Source: Pacificispira sp033344895 (GTDB lineage Bacteria; Pseudomonadota; Alphaproteobacteria; UBA8366; Aestuariispiraceae). Taken from it: a stretch of 64,000 nt of DNA. The notes beneath the pieces are model-generated. The model was not told the origin of the DNA. It did not search any database and saw only the letters and a program-made list of their open reading frames with translations. The DNA lies in NCBI GenBank assembly GCA_965229685.1, contig OZ245920.1:4402001-4466000 (forward strand). The letters run 5' to 3'. Numbering within the stretch: the first letter of the stretch is position 1; the number at the start of each line of letters is the position of its first letter. Positions 1-8,341 of this stretch are shown here, piece by piece. The position numbers were made by a program, and so were the translations under genes.

Positions 1-246
1 TTCCTCGGTAGCCTCGATGATGTCCTGCCGGTCCATGTCGATGGCGATCCGGCAATAGGCCAGGCTGTCGAACAGCCGGTCGACATGTTCCTTCAGCCGG
101 AACAGGCGCCCTTCGAAGGTGCGCGCGGTGTCGAAGACGGCATCGCCATAGACGAAACCGGTATCCCGGAAGGACAGCAGGGCCCGGCTTTCCGGGACGA
201 AGGCGCCGTTCAGAAAGACGCTGCGCTCGTTGCGGACACTTTCCAT
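1..246 (-). CDS. Class IV aminotransferase, branched-chain type (5' part only)
   Basis: Only the first 82 residues are in the window; the gene runs off the left edge. The protein opens MESVRNERSVFLNGAF and continues with FRDTGFVYGDAVFDTAR and a FRLKEHVDRLFDS segment. This is the typical N-terminal half of PLP fold-type IV enzymes (branched-chain amino acid, D-amino acid and 4-amino-4-deoxychorismate lyase families). The catalytic lysine and specificity loops lie outside the window, so the substrate cannot be assigned. It starts 8 bases after the stop of the acyl-CoA synthetase on the same strand, so the two are probably co-transcribed. Confidence 0.8.
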   Translation of the reverse strand, partial: MESVRNERSVFLNGAFVPESRALLSFRDTGFVYGDAVFDTARTFEGRLFRLKEHVDRLFDSLAYCRIAIDMDRQDIIEATEE

Positions 247-254
247 GACGTCCC

Positions 255-1880
255 CTAAATCTCGGCGGCGCGGTCGCGCAGCACGAATTTCTGAACCTTG
301 CCGGTCGATGTCTTGGGCAGCGGGCCGAAGACCACATGGCGCGGACATTTGAACCGGGCCAGATTTTCGCGGGCAAATTCGATGATCTCTTCCGCCGTCG
401 CATCCTCGCCGTCGCGCAGGGTGACGAAGGCGCAGGGCGTTTCGCCCCACTTCTCGTCGGGTTTCGCGACCACGGCGGCTTCCAGCACTTTCGGGTGACT
501 GTACAGCGTGTTCTCGACCTCAATGGTGGAGATGTTCTCACCGCCTGAAATGATGATGTCCTTCGACCGGTCCTTCAGCTCGATATAGCCGTCCGGATGC
601 CAGACCCCGAGATCCCCGGAATGGAACCAGCCGCCACGGAAGGCCTCTTCGGTGGCCTTCGGGTTCTTCAGATAGCCCCGCATGACGACATTGCCGCGGA
701 AGAAGACCTCGCCCATCGTCTTGCCGTCCTGCGGCACAGGCTCCAGGGTTTCGGGATTGGCGACGATCAGATCCTCCAGCACATGATAGTTCACGCCCTG
801 GCGGGATTTCAGCCGGGCCCGTTCCTCCGGCGGCAGGTCGTTCCACTCCGAATGCCAGTCACAGACCACCGCGGGGCCGTAAACCTCGGTCAGGCCGTAG
901 ACATGGGTGATGTGGAAGCCCTGTTCTTCCATGCGCTGCAGCACGGCGGCGGGCGGCGGCGCGGCGGCGGTCATGACCTCGACCCTGTGCGGCAGGTCGC
1001 GCCGTTCCTCCGGCCTGGCGTTGATCACCATGCCCAGCACGATGGGCGCACCGCAGAAATGGGTGACGCCCTGATCAGCGATCGCATTGAAAATGTTGGC
1101 ACCGCTGACCTGCCGCAGACAGACGCTGGTTCCGGCAATGGCGGCGAGCGTCCAGGGGAAGCACCAGCCATTGCAATGGAACATCGGCAGGGTCCAAAGA
1201 TAGCGCGCGGCGCCGTTAATGCCCCAGGTCACGACATTGCCCAGCGCCAGCAGATAGGCGCCGCGACTGTGGTAGACGACACCCTTCGGATTGCCGGTCG
1301 TGCCGCTGGTATAGTTCAGCGCGACGGCCTGCCATTCGTCGGCGGGCGGGCCGTAGTCGAAATCCGGATCGCCGGTTTCCAAGAAGGCCTCGTACTCCAT
1401 CTCGCCCAGCGCATCCCCCCGGGCGGCGGCCAATGGATCGTCGATATCGATCACCAGCATGTCGCGCCCGGCCTCGGCCAGGGCGGCCCTGATGGTGTCG
1501 GCATACTCCCGGTCGGTGATAAGGGCCTTGGCTTCGCCGTGATTCAGAATGAAGGCGATGGTGGACGCGTCCAGACGGGTATTCAGCGCATTCAGGACCG
1601 CGCCCAACATCAGAACCCCGAAATGCGCTTCATAGAGCGCCGGTACATTCGGTGCCATGACCGCGACCGTATCGCCCTTTCCGACACCCCGCTGTGCCAG
1701 GGCCGAGGCCAGACGCCGGCAGCGCGCTTCCGTTTGGGACCATGTGAAGGAGGTCGGACCGTGAACCACTGCCTCGCCATCGGGAAAGACCCTGGCGGCG
1801 CGTTTCAGAAAGCTTAACGGGGACAAGGCCGTGTAATTGGCGTCGTTCCGGTCCAATCCGGTTTCGAACGGGTGCGTCAT
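255..1880 (-). CDS. AMP-dependent acyl-CoA synthetase (ANL superfamily)
   Basis: This 541-residue protein should activate a carboxylic acid to its acyl-AMP and then its CoA thioester. The P-loop-like motif YTSGTTGNPKG is at about residues 190-200. A SGGENISTIEVE segment marks the hinge region, and the C-terminal catalytic lysine lies in KTSTGKVQKF near residue 530. Length and the GGENIS variant resemble the medium-chain or methylmercaptopropionate-CoA ligase group, but the substrate is not determinable by eye. An upstream in-frame extension to 1940 exists; the ATG at 1880 is preferred because GGAGGA lies 5 bases before it. It is followed closely by the class IV aminotransferase. Confidence 0.9.
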   Translation of the reverse strand: MTHPFETGLDRNDANYTALSPLSFLKRAARVFPDGEAVVHGPTSFTWSQTEARCRRLASALAQRGVGKGDTVAVMAPNVPALYEAHFGVLMLGAVLNALNTRLDASTIAFILNHGEAKALITDREYADTIRAALAEAGRDMLVIDIDDPLAAARGDALGEMEYEAFLETGDPDFDYGPPADEWQAVALNYTSGTTGNPKGVVYHSRGAYLLALGNVVTWGINGAARYLWTLPMFHCNGWCFPWTLAAIAGTSVCLRQVSGANIFNAIADQGVTHFCGAPIVLGMVINARPEERRDLPHRVEVMTAAAPPPAAVLQRMEEQGFHITHVYGLTEVYGPAVVCDWHSEWNDLPPEERARLKSRQGVNYHVLEDLIVANPETLEPVPQDGKTMGEVFFRGNVVMRGYLKNPKATEEAFRGGWFHSGDLGVWHPDGYIELKDRSKDIIISGGENISTIEVENTLYSHPKVLEAAVVAKPDEKWGETPCAFVTLRDGEDATAEEIIEFARENLARFKCPRHVVFGPLPKTSTGKVQKFVLRDRAAEI

Positions 1881-1976
1881 CCAGGTCCTCCCGATGGGCT
1901 GCGCTCGGCATGCTTTTTCGTTGCCGGAACATTGCCCCATGGCTTGCAGGAGGAAAAGGGGCGGCGGGTGTGAAAG

Positions 1977-2531
1977 TCACTTCGACGGGGTTCTGCCGGA
2001 CAGACCCTGGATCAACCCGGTCAGTATTCCGGGCCTTTCGCCCTGGCCGGACAGTTTTTCGGACGACCGCTTGTAGACATAGATGCCCAGAACCGAGAGA
2101 CCGACGGTCCAGATCGTGCCCAAGGAGGCGATGGCGGCGATGACCGGGCCGGCCTTGTCCGGCTCGACGGCGACCACATAGGCGACAGCGCCCATCTGTG
2201 CCGCCCAGGTAAGCGCCATGATATAGCCGAAGGTCGGTCGCATGCGGCGAACATAGGGGTCGTCGCTTTGCGCCTCCGCCCGAATGGTGCGGTTGACCTG
2301 TTCCAACCAGGTCCGGTCGGTTTGGGCAGCCAGTTCCGCGATCCGTTCCACGTGGCGGTTGGCTTCCTGCAGGTCGGTGCCGGACAGCCGGCCGGCGCCG
2401 ATTTCCGCCTCGACCTCGGTCAGGGCGGCGCCGGCGGCCTTCGCAACCGGATTGCCGGATTCGGACAGGGCCCCGCCCACTGCCTTGACCAGCAGCGGCA
2501 GCCCGATCTGGGCCAGCAGCATCGGGATCAT
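1977..2531 (-). CDS. Holin of the three-TM gene-transfer-release type
   Basis: This 184-residue membrane protein is the last gene of the phage-derived block. The N-terminus MIPMLLAQIGLPLLVKAVGG is amphipathic or hydrophobic. A charged central part contains DPYVRRMRPTFGY, followed by two clear membrane spans at about 108-130 and 135-160. This arrangement matches the three-TM holin family named from gene transfer agent release (GTA_holin_3TM). It would let the endolysin reach the peptidoglycan. The start at 2531 overlaps the endolysin stop (ATGA) and has GGAGG 7 bases upstream; a longer in-frame opening to 2651 is not favoured. Family assignment is from memory of the motif, not a search. Confidence 0.75.
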   Translation of the reverse strand: MIPMLLAQIGLPLLVKAVGGALSESGNPVAKAAGAALTEVEAEIGAGRLSGTDLQEANRHVERIAELAAQTDRTWLEQVNRTIRAEAQSDDPYVRRMRPTFGYIMALTWAAQMGAVAYVVAVEPDKAGPVIAAIASLGTIWTVGLSVLGIYVYKRSSEKLSGQGERPGILTGLIQGLSGRTPSK

Positions 2532-3037
2532 GCCGGCACCTCCGGATCCAAGATATCCTGGACCGTTTCGTCTTCGTTCGGGGTTGCATGGTGGTCGCGA
2601 TAGAACAGCCGCCGCCCGATGACAACGGTAGGCTCCAGACCGTGGGCCCACCAGGGCATCTCATGCGCACGGTGATAGCGGACCGCGCCGGATGTCGGAT
2701 CGACCAACGCACCGCGGACCGCCCGGCAGGCGATCCGGCGACAGACCGCGAATACCGGATCGTCGGGCCGAACGTTCATCAGGTCGCGCCGCGCCTCCGG
2801 GGACCTGCGCCAACAGTCGAACTGGTCCGGCCCGAGGCAGGCTTCAACGACCGTGCCGCCCCACCAGTCGAATCCGAACTGGCTGCGGGCCCGTTTGACC
2901 CGGTTCATGACCACGGCGGCGACGGCCTCCTTGCCGCGCACCGAATCGGCCCGGGCCTCGCCCCAGATCGTGCGGGCCAGGGTGTCGATCGCCGTTTCCT
3001 GGGCGGCGATCTGTGGCGGCGAATCGAATGCCGTCAT
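2528..3037 (-). CDS. SleB/CwlJ-type cell wall hydrolase (phage endolysin)
   Basis: This 169-residue protein has the Hydrolase_2 pattern: LARTIWGEARADSVRGKEAV near residues 20-40, with the probable catalytic Glu27, followed by VVMNRV and a WWGGTVVEACLGPDQFDCW segment. Such enzymes cut peptidoglycan glycan strands. There is no signal peptide, so export through the adjacent holin is expected. AAGGAGA lies 6 bases before the ATG. The start overlaps the upstream gene's stop and the stop overlaps the holin start, giving an ATGA-coupled lysis cassette. Confidence 0.85.
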   Translation of the reverse strand: MTAFDSPPQIAAQETAIDTLARTIWGEARADSVRGKEAVAAVVMNRVKRARSQFGFDWWGGTVVEACLGPDQFDCWRRSPEARRDLMNVRPDDPVFAVCRRIACRAVRGALVDPTSGAVRYHRAHEMPWWAHGLEPTVVIGRRLFYRDHHATPNEDETVQDILDPEVPA

Positions 3038-3342
3038 TGTTGTCTCCTTGCGGTCAGGGTTTGGGAATCAAGCTTGGACTCGATGCGCAACAGGTGGTCG
3101 GTCAGGCGTTCCTCCAGGTCCTTGATCTGACTTGTGGAGGCATAGGATTTGGCGACTTCCAGCTTGTAGGCGGCCAACGCTTCGCGGGCCTGAGCCACCG
3201 AGGCATCCAGTCGCCGCCGGTGCTGGTCGAGGGCGATGTCCTGGTCGCGGCGTGTTCGCCAGACCAGCCACCACAACCCTGTCAGGGCTGGAATCTCCAC
3301 GACCGTGATCCACCAGATCACGTCGATCGACGTGCCGTTCAT
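3034..3342 (-). CDS. Small membrane-anchored coiled-coil protein, possible inner spanin-like lysis protein
   Basis: This 102-residue protein has one N-terminal membrane span (VIWWITVVEIPALTGLWWLV, residues about 8-27). A charged, probably coiled-coil tail follows, rich in R, D, Q, E and L. This topology and its place directly after the large terminase match the Rz (gp18.5) position of T7-like phages, so an inner-spanin role is inferred. No embedded lipoprotein partner with a clear lipobox was found, so the assignment is weak. The start at 3342 has AGGAAG upstream. The stop overlaps the endolysin start. Confidence 0.55.
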   Translation of the reverse strand: MNGTSIDVIWWITVVEIPALTGLWWLVWRTRRDQDIALDQHRRRLDASVAQAREALAAYKLEVAKSYASTSQIKDLEERLTDHLLRIESKLDSQTLTARRQQ

Positions 3343-3370
3343 GGCAGCTTCCTTTTTCAGTGGGTAAGGG

Positions 3371-4846
3371 TCAGACGTCGAAGTCGGTGACCGCCGTGAT
3401 CGACCCGCTGCCGCGCCAGCGTTGCCGGGCATGCATCGCCGGCGTACGCGGCAGGCGGACCGGTTCCGCGGTCAGGCAGCCGGCGACGGCATCCAGCCCG
3501 TCATCCCGATTGGTGAGACCCGGGCGCCACTCCCGCATTTCCAGGGGGAAGGGGGTCGTCAGAACGCTGCGATGGCAGGCAATCTGCCCGGCGGATAGAA
3601 CGACGTCGAAGGCGGCGAGGATGCGTGTATCCTTGTTCTCTCGCGAATGGTGTTCCAGTACGGCGCAGGCCAATTGCGCCTCATCCAGCGCCCGACGCAG
3701 CAGGCCGGGCAGGAACCGGCCGATCCCGTTCGTCTCGATGGTGACGGACGGCAAATGATTGCGCCGTATGAAACGCGCGACGGCGCGGCATTGCTGCCGG
3801 GCCTCATCCAGCGCCGCCTGCGGGTCGACCTGGAGGTACTGAACCCGGTGAAGCCGATAACAGCCATCCTCGCCCGTGAAGACGCAGGCCACGACCGACG
3901 AGTCCGTCCTGGATGAGGCGCCATAGGCCGGGTCCCACCAGGCCGAGGCGGAGACCATTCGAACCCCGTCCAGCATGAGGACGGTCTCGCCGTTTCGATC
4001 GATCAGCTCGGTCGGTCCGTCATAGACGCGCATCCGGTCGGGATCCAGGCGTGCCTCGGTGCTGTTTGTCGGGCACAGCATCATCTGGCTCTGGAACTTT
4101 GCCTCACCATGACGGCGGCGCAGCTGATCGATCTTCCGGTGGTCGAATCGCTCCGGCCAGGCCGATTCCCCGGTTTCGGACAGTATGGGGATGGTCAGCC
4201 TGTGATAGCCGTCCAGGAACGGTGTCTCTTCACCGGATTCGGGCCGGACCTCTGCGGCATAGATGGTGTAATGGCTGTGCGGCGTGCCGACAAAGAGGAT
4301 GGTCCCGTCCGGGGTCAGTACATAATCGACCTCTCCCAGCCGGGTGCGCAGTTCCACCCGTTTCGCGACACTGGCGCAGGTATTGGGCACCTCCACATCG
4401 TCGCAGATGATGACGTCGGCACGGCTGCCGGTCAGGTTCGCGCCGATGCCGCGCGCCAGCATGGATGGATCGCGCTGTTCGAGCGGTCGGCGAACGGTGA
4501 ATCTGTCCGATGCCCACTGATCGATACGCTCCGGCTTCAGGCCGGCGGTCAGAGGGTGCCGTTCGATGATGCGTTTCACATTTCGGACCATGCGCCCGGC
4601 CAGGTCCTGTTCGGCGGCCAGAACCAGAATGCGAAGGTTCGGGTCCACGCGCAGCAGCCAGGCACAGAACAATCCGACAAGGGTCGACTTGCCGGCAGCG
4701 CGAAAGGCCTGAAGCAGCAGCCGCCTCTCCTGGCGCCGCCAGCACAGGTCGAGCCAATCGCAGATCCGTCGATGCAAAAGGGGCAGGTCACGGCCCTGAA
4801 GCCGGTTCCAGATCCAGACGAACTCCGGGAAAGTACAGTCAGTCAT
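3371..4846 (-). CDS. Phage terminase large subunit
   Basis: This 491-residue packaging motor has an N-terminal ATPase and a C-terminal nuclease. The Walker A-like sequence AFRAAGKST is at residues 47-55 and the Walker B-like VIICDDVEV in the middle of the ATPase domain. The RNase H-like nuclease shows WWDPAYG and a late TNRDDGLDAVAG acidic motif. Length and motifs fit TerL of podoviruses. Its first 8 bases overlap the end of the small-terminase candidate. All key acidic residues appear present, so the enzyme is likely intact. Confidence 0.88.
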   Translation of the reverse strand: MTDCTFPEFVWIWNRLQGRDLPLLHRRICDWLDLCWRRQERRLLLQAFRAAGKSTLVGLFCAWLLRVDPNLRILVLAAEQDLAGRMVRNVKRIIERHPLTAGLKPERIDQWASDRFTVRRPLEQRDPSMLARGIGANLTGSRADVIICDDVEVPNTCASVAKRVELRTRLGEVDYVLTPDGTILFVGTPHSHYTIYAAEVRPESGEETPFLDGYHRLTIPILSETGESAWPERFDHRKIDQLRRRHGEAKFQSQMMLCPTNSTEARLDPDRMRVYDGPTELIDRNGETVLMLDGVRMVSASAWWDPAYGASSRTDSSVVACVFTGEDGCYRLHRVQYLQVDPQAALDEARQQCRAVARFIRRNHLPSVTIETNGIGRFLPGLLRRALDEAQLACAVLEHHSRENKDTRILAAFDVVLSAGQIACHRSVLTTPFPLEMREWRPGLTNRDDGLDAVAGCLTAEPVRLPRTPAMHARQRWRGSGSITAVTDFDV

Positions 4847-5201
4847 CCGCCCTGTTCCCGCCGTCCTGCGAGGTTTGCTTCCGATCCGCTTCCAAGGCTT
4901 TGCGCGCCGTTCCCAACAGGGTCTCGATCCTCTCGGAATCGGTCCCTGCCTGGGCGTCTTCCTGCCTCAATGCGGTTTCGGCGAGGTCGATGATCTGCTC
5001 GATGTGGGCCAAGGCTGCCTTGGCTCCGGTCTGGGAGGCCGCGAACAGCTTCGGGTCGTCAGAGGGGGGACAGGTGGCGATGCGTTGATAGGCCTCAATC
5101 GCGGCATCCAGCATCGCCGGCAGTTTCTGAAGGAGCCGGGATCGCATGTTCCGAACCCGGCCCCGACGCGGCCGGCCGCGTTTCGAAGATGACTTCTGCA
5201 C
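4839..5201 (-). CDS. Putative terminase small subunit
   Basis: This 120-residue protein has a basic N-terminus (KRGRPRRGRVRNMRSRL), suited to DNA contact, followed by helices predicted from sequences such as LDAAIEAYQRIA and ALAHIEQIIDLAETAL. I do not recognise a family signature; the call rests on size, composition and position immediately upstream of, and overlapping, terL. The start is GTG with AAGGAT about 9 bases upstream. It begins just after an intrinsic terminator, so its transcription depends on read-through or a local promoter. Confidence 0.6.
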   Translation of the reverse strand: MQKSSSKRGRPRRGRVRNMRSRLLQKLPAMLDAAIEAYQRIATCPPSDDPKLFAASQTGAKAALAHIEQIIDLAETALRQEDAQAGTDSERIETLLGTARKALEADRKQTSQDGGNRADD

Positions 5202-5233
5202 TGTCTTTTATCCTTGTTATTGAGCGATGCCGG

Positions 5234-5259
5234 AAAAGAAAAACCCCGCGTGGGCGGGG
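5234..5259 (-). terminator. Intrinsic terminator between tail and packaging genes
   Basis: On the minus strand a perfect 6-bp stem CCCCGC/GCGGGG with loop CCAC is followed by TTTTTCTTTT. It lies between the DUF4376 gene (ends 5287) and the small terminase (starts 5201), so it would limit transcription of packaging and lysis genes. Confidence 0.75.
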
Positions 5260-5286
5260 ATGGCTGAACCGGTTTAGGAACCGCGG

Positions 5287-5661
5287 TCAGAGATCGACCC
5301 GCTCCGGAGCAGGCCAGTTTCGGTCGTTTGGAATGTCCTTCGGCGGGTTTTGCTGCAGGGCTGCCGAACTGGCGAGGCAGGCGGTTCGGTAGCGCCGTTG
5401 CGCATCGAAAACGCGCCGCGCCTCATCGACAGAACGGAGGGTCACAATGTCTCCAGCCGCTGTCCGGAAAGTCGCACCGTCCGCATCGATCAAACCATCC
5501 CGGAAGGATTGCAGCACCTCCCCCATGCGCTGGGTGGAGGCATCGTCCGCCCGAAAGGTCCGGCCGTTTACCAGGATACCCTTGGCGATGCGCCGTTCCG
5601 CTTCCAGTCGGATCTGTCGTGTGACACTGACGGGACCGTTGGATTCCACAATGTACGGCAT
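5287..5661 (-). CDS. DUF4376-like phage tail-fibre accessory protein
   Basis: This 124-residue protein contains RLEAERRIAKGILVNGRTFR and ADDASTQRMGEVLQSF, the pattern of DUF4376 domains found in tail-fibre or fibre-assembly proteins. It begins 19 bases after the stop of the second tail-fibre gene, which supports a role as fibre chaperone or small tip protein. The ATG at 5661 has AGGAT about 6 bases upstream; an upstream in-frame start inside the fibre gene is less likely. It is followed by a strong terminator. Confidence 0.6.
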   Translation of the reverse strand: MPYIVESNGPVSVTRQIRLEAERRIAKGILVNGRTFRADDASTQRMGEVLQSFRDGLIDADGATFRTAAGDIVTLRSVDEARRVFDAQRRYRTACLASSAALQQNPPKDIPNDRNWPAPERVDL

Positions 5662-5680
5662 TTTGTATCCTATATGTTCT

Positions 5681-8323
5681 TTATGAAACGAAAGGTTGAT
5701 CGGCGGCAATGCGCCATCTGTGCAGGATCGGGGACACGCCGTTGACTGTCCTCAGCCGAACGCGCACCTGATCCCCGTTCGGCGCCTCGAGAAGATCCGC
5801 CGCAGCGCTCAGGATCCACCGATCCGGTGCCAGGTGCGTGCTGCGCTGGAGGTTCAAGTCCTGCCAGTCTCCGCCGTCGTTCCGGCTGACGGAAAGGATG
5901 AAGTCATCGTTCTCCTGAAGACCGCTCAAGTTGTCGAGGTCAACCGCGATCCGCAGCTGGCTCGGCATGTCGGCACAGTCGATGCGCCGCGAATACAGCA
6001 CCATCGGGTATGCGGGGTCGAAACTGGTCCGCACGGTCCAGGTGCTGACCGCACTGGTCCAGAACGGATAGCCGTCATGTTGATGGAAGAGCTGCAGCCC
6101 GTCATTCGATCCCGCCCAGACACCGTTTTCCACCGGCCGGTTCGCATCGGCGTTGAATGTACCGCTCCACACCACGGCGCCGTCGATCATGAACTGTAGA
6201 TGTTGCTCGGAGGCCGTGAATCCCGGTTCCTTTGAAAGACGCCAGGTCAAACGATACCAGGTGTCGTCTTCCAAAGTAACGCTCGGGCAGGGGTCGCTCA
6301 CCGACGTGCCGGGATGGTAGAGCGCCTGGACCCGCCCGCCCAGGAGATACGCGCCAAGTCCCATGAAGTGGCTCGGTGTATCGTGATTGTCGACCCAGCT
6401 TGTCTGAATGTGAGTGCCGTAACCCGCACCGGACGACGTCATGTGAGAGGCCGCGACAGTGGTTTCGATCTCGACTGTCGTCGCGTTGACAAGTTTCAGG
6501 TTCTCCTCGTTGGTCCAGGCAAAATGGAGCATTGTGGGCGAGCCGCCCCCTCCGGTTTCCATGACCCAACTTGGCCTGCCGAGATAGGAACGCGCGTGGA
6601 CGACAGGATCCCTGTACCCGTACCAACGCGGCGTCTGTGTCCAGTCGGTGGAGGGAGCCAGTACGGCGGTATGCCGAGGTGCCGGCCCAACGGTTCCATT
6701 GCTGACATCATGCAGGACATGTTCCGAAGACAGAGTGTCCTCATCGCCGTCGTGCCAGCCATCCCGAAAACCGAGCGGCACCGAACCCTGAAACAGGTCC
6801 TGACCGGCGTTGATGCGGATCGAAAAATCATCCCCGCCCCACAATCCGCCCGCGAGCGTCACGGGTGTCCCCGGCTGAAAGCGTGCGCTCGGGTGCTGCC
6901 GGGTTTCAGGGTCTCCGCCTCCATGCCACCACGTCGTCAGGGAAGAATCGACAAATCCCAACCACACCAGACCGCGATCAATATCCACCGCCACGGCACC
7001 GCGCGTATCATCCATGATGTAATTCTGGGGCCAAGAGCCGGCAAAACTCGCCGGACGCGGCACTTCAGCCCGACCGTCAAAGAGGCCGCCGTCATTGCTG
7101 CACAGAATATACCCATTGGGCGGCGGATTGCCGAACACATCAGTCGTGCCGACCAGCCGAATCCCATGCCAGGTGTGGGCTGAGGCAACGGCCTTCGATT
7201 TTTGATGGGTGATCTCTGCGTAAAGGCGACCGAAACGCCGCTCCGCGTTGGCCGCGATGAACTGGAACGTGCTGGACGATCCCGATTGCGTCGCGTCTCT
7301 GCCGGCATTGCGGACGATTATGTCGCCGCAATCCAGGCCGTTCCAGATCGCCCGGTTTCTCGGCATGCCCGAAGCCACACCCGCGACGGTGTCGAAATCG
7401 TCCAGGTAGAGCGATGCGATACTGCCGGGCCCGGATTCGATCAGACTTTCCAGATTCCAACTGTTCCACTCAGTGACCTCGGCGAGACGCGACAGGAAGT
7501 TTCGCGAAAGGCGGTCGCTCGACTCCAGCACGATACCGTCGTCCGCAACCTTCCTGCCGGCTATTGACGCGACACCTGTCAGGGCGCCTCCGCCGAGGTT
7601 CAGTGCTCCGCTCAAGGCATTCTCCCCCGACCTTGAAAGATAGTCGCTTGCGGCCGCGAAAACCGGTGCCCAGCCGGTGCTGTGGTAGGCGTGGAGCGTA
7701 CCGTCCGATGCGTCGCGCACCAGATCGCCTTCGGTCAGTGCCGTTCCGTCCGGACGAGTCTGTGGAAATGAACCCACTGTTGTCTCGTCGAGCAGGACCG
7801 AACTGCTCAGATGCATTGGCGCACCGGGTTCGCCTGCCTCCGCTTGCAGGTCACCATTGGAATCGAATGCCAGTAAACGGCCCGCCCTCTGGCGCGCGTC
7901 AGGCAAGGTTCTTTGGGAACTCAGGGCATCGGTCTCGTGAACCCGCAGCGATCTGCCCAGAATTTCGCTCAGGCATGCCATCGATGCTACCAGTTGAGCG
8001 CTTTCCGTTGAAACGGCCTGATCCACGATGGGCTGACCGGACAGAAAGTTGGTCTTTCGAGCGAGCTCAGGGAGCGACCAGATGGTAATTAGGGTGCCGG
8101 CGCGCGGTATGAATGCGAGTTTCACAACGGTGCGGACCGCATTGGCCTCTACGATCTCGTATTCATCTCCACCAAGTCGGCGACGGCCGACCGCGACATG
8201 AATACTGCTTGCTTTGAAGATCGGTATCTCGGCCAGAAAGATCCGGTTGTTGGACCCGACCGGCTGCGTGAACTGCACGTGGTAGGAGGCCGGCGCCTCG
8301 AATGCTGACGACATGGCGAACAT
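5681..8323 (-). CDS. Phage tail fibre, second of two paralogues
   Basis: The protein has 880 residues. The first ~120 residues (VQFTQPVGSNNRIFLAEIPI and following) resemble the virion-attaching head of T7-type fibres. A SGALNLGGGALTGVASIAGR 'GDL/GAL-LGG' linker follows at about residue 235. The middle contains SPRY/concanavalin-like stretches (YAEITHQ, DIDRGLVWLGFVD, QFMIDGAVVWSGTF). The end carries a SVSRNDGGDWQDLNL domain shared with its upstream neighbour. It probably binds cell-surface glycans. The ATG at 8323 has CGGGG upstream; the second in-frame ATG at 8314 lacks a site. By eye the base composition is lower in G+C than in flanking host genes, as expected for phage fibre genes. Confidence 0.72.
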   Translation of the reverse strand: MFAMSSAFEAPASYHVQFTQPVGSNNRIFLAEIPIFKASSIHVAVGRRRLGGDEYEIVEANAVRTVVKLAFIPRAGTLITIWSLPELARKTNFLSGQPIVDQAVSTESAQLVASMACLSEILGRSLRVHETDALSSQRTLPDARQRAGRLLAFDSNGDLQAEAGEPGAPMHLSSSVLLDETTVGSFPQTRPDGTALTEGDLVRDASDGTLHAYHSTGWAPVFAAASDYLSRSGENALSGALNLGGGALTGVASIAGRKVADDGIVLESSDRLSRNFLSRLAEVTEWNSWNLESLIESGPGSIASLYLDDFDTVAGVASGMPRNRAIWNGLDCGDIIVRNAGRDATQSGSSSTFQFIAANAERRFGRLYAEITHQKSKAVASAHTWHGIRLVGTTDVFGNPPPNGYILCSNDGGLFDGRAEVPRPASFAGSWPQNYIMDDTRGAVAVDIDRGLVWLGFVDSSLTTWWHGGGDPETRQHPSARFQPGTPVTLAGGLWGGDDFSIRINAGQDLFQGSVPLGFRDGWHDGDEDTLSSEHVLHDVSNGTVGPAPRHTAVLAPSTDWTQTPRWYGYRDPVVHARSYLGRPSWVMETGGGGSPTMLHFAWTNEENLKLVNATTVEIETTVAASHMTSSGAGYGTHIQTSWVDNHDTPSHFMGLGAYLLGGRVQALYHPGTSVSDPCPSVTLEDDTWYRLTWRLSKEPGFTASEQHLQFMIDGAVVWSGTFNADANRPVENGVWAGSNDGLQLFHQHDGYPFWTSAVSTWTVRTSFDPAYPMVLYSRRIDCADMPSQLRIAVDLDNLSGLQENDDFILSVSRNDGGDWQDLNLQRSTHLAPDRWILSAAADLLEAPNGDQVRVRLRTVNGVSPILHRWRIAADQPFVS

Positions 8324-8341
8324 ATCCCCGAATGATGGTGG

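Noticed and set aside
1881..1976. Possible left attachment site of a prophage
   Set aside because: Compared by eye with 15790-15873; no shared direct repeat, no tRNA and no integrase.
3068..3313. Embedded outer-spanin gene inside the TM coiled-coil gene
   Set aside because: The alternative frame is open but lacks a signal sequence and lipobox Cys.
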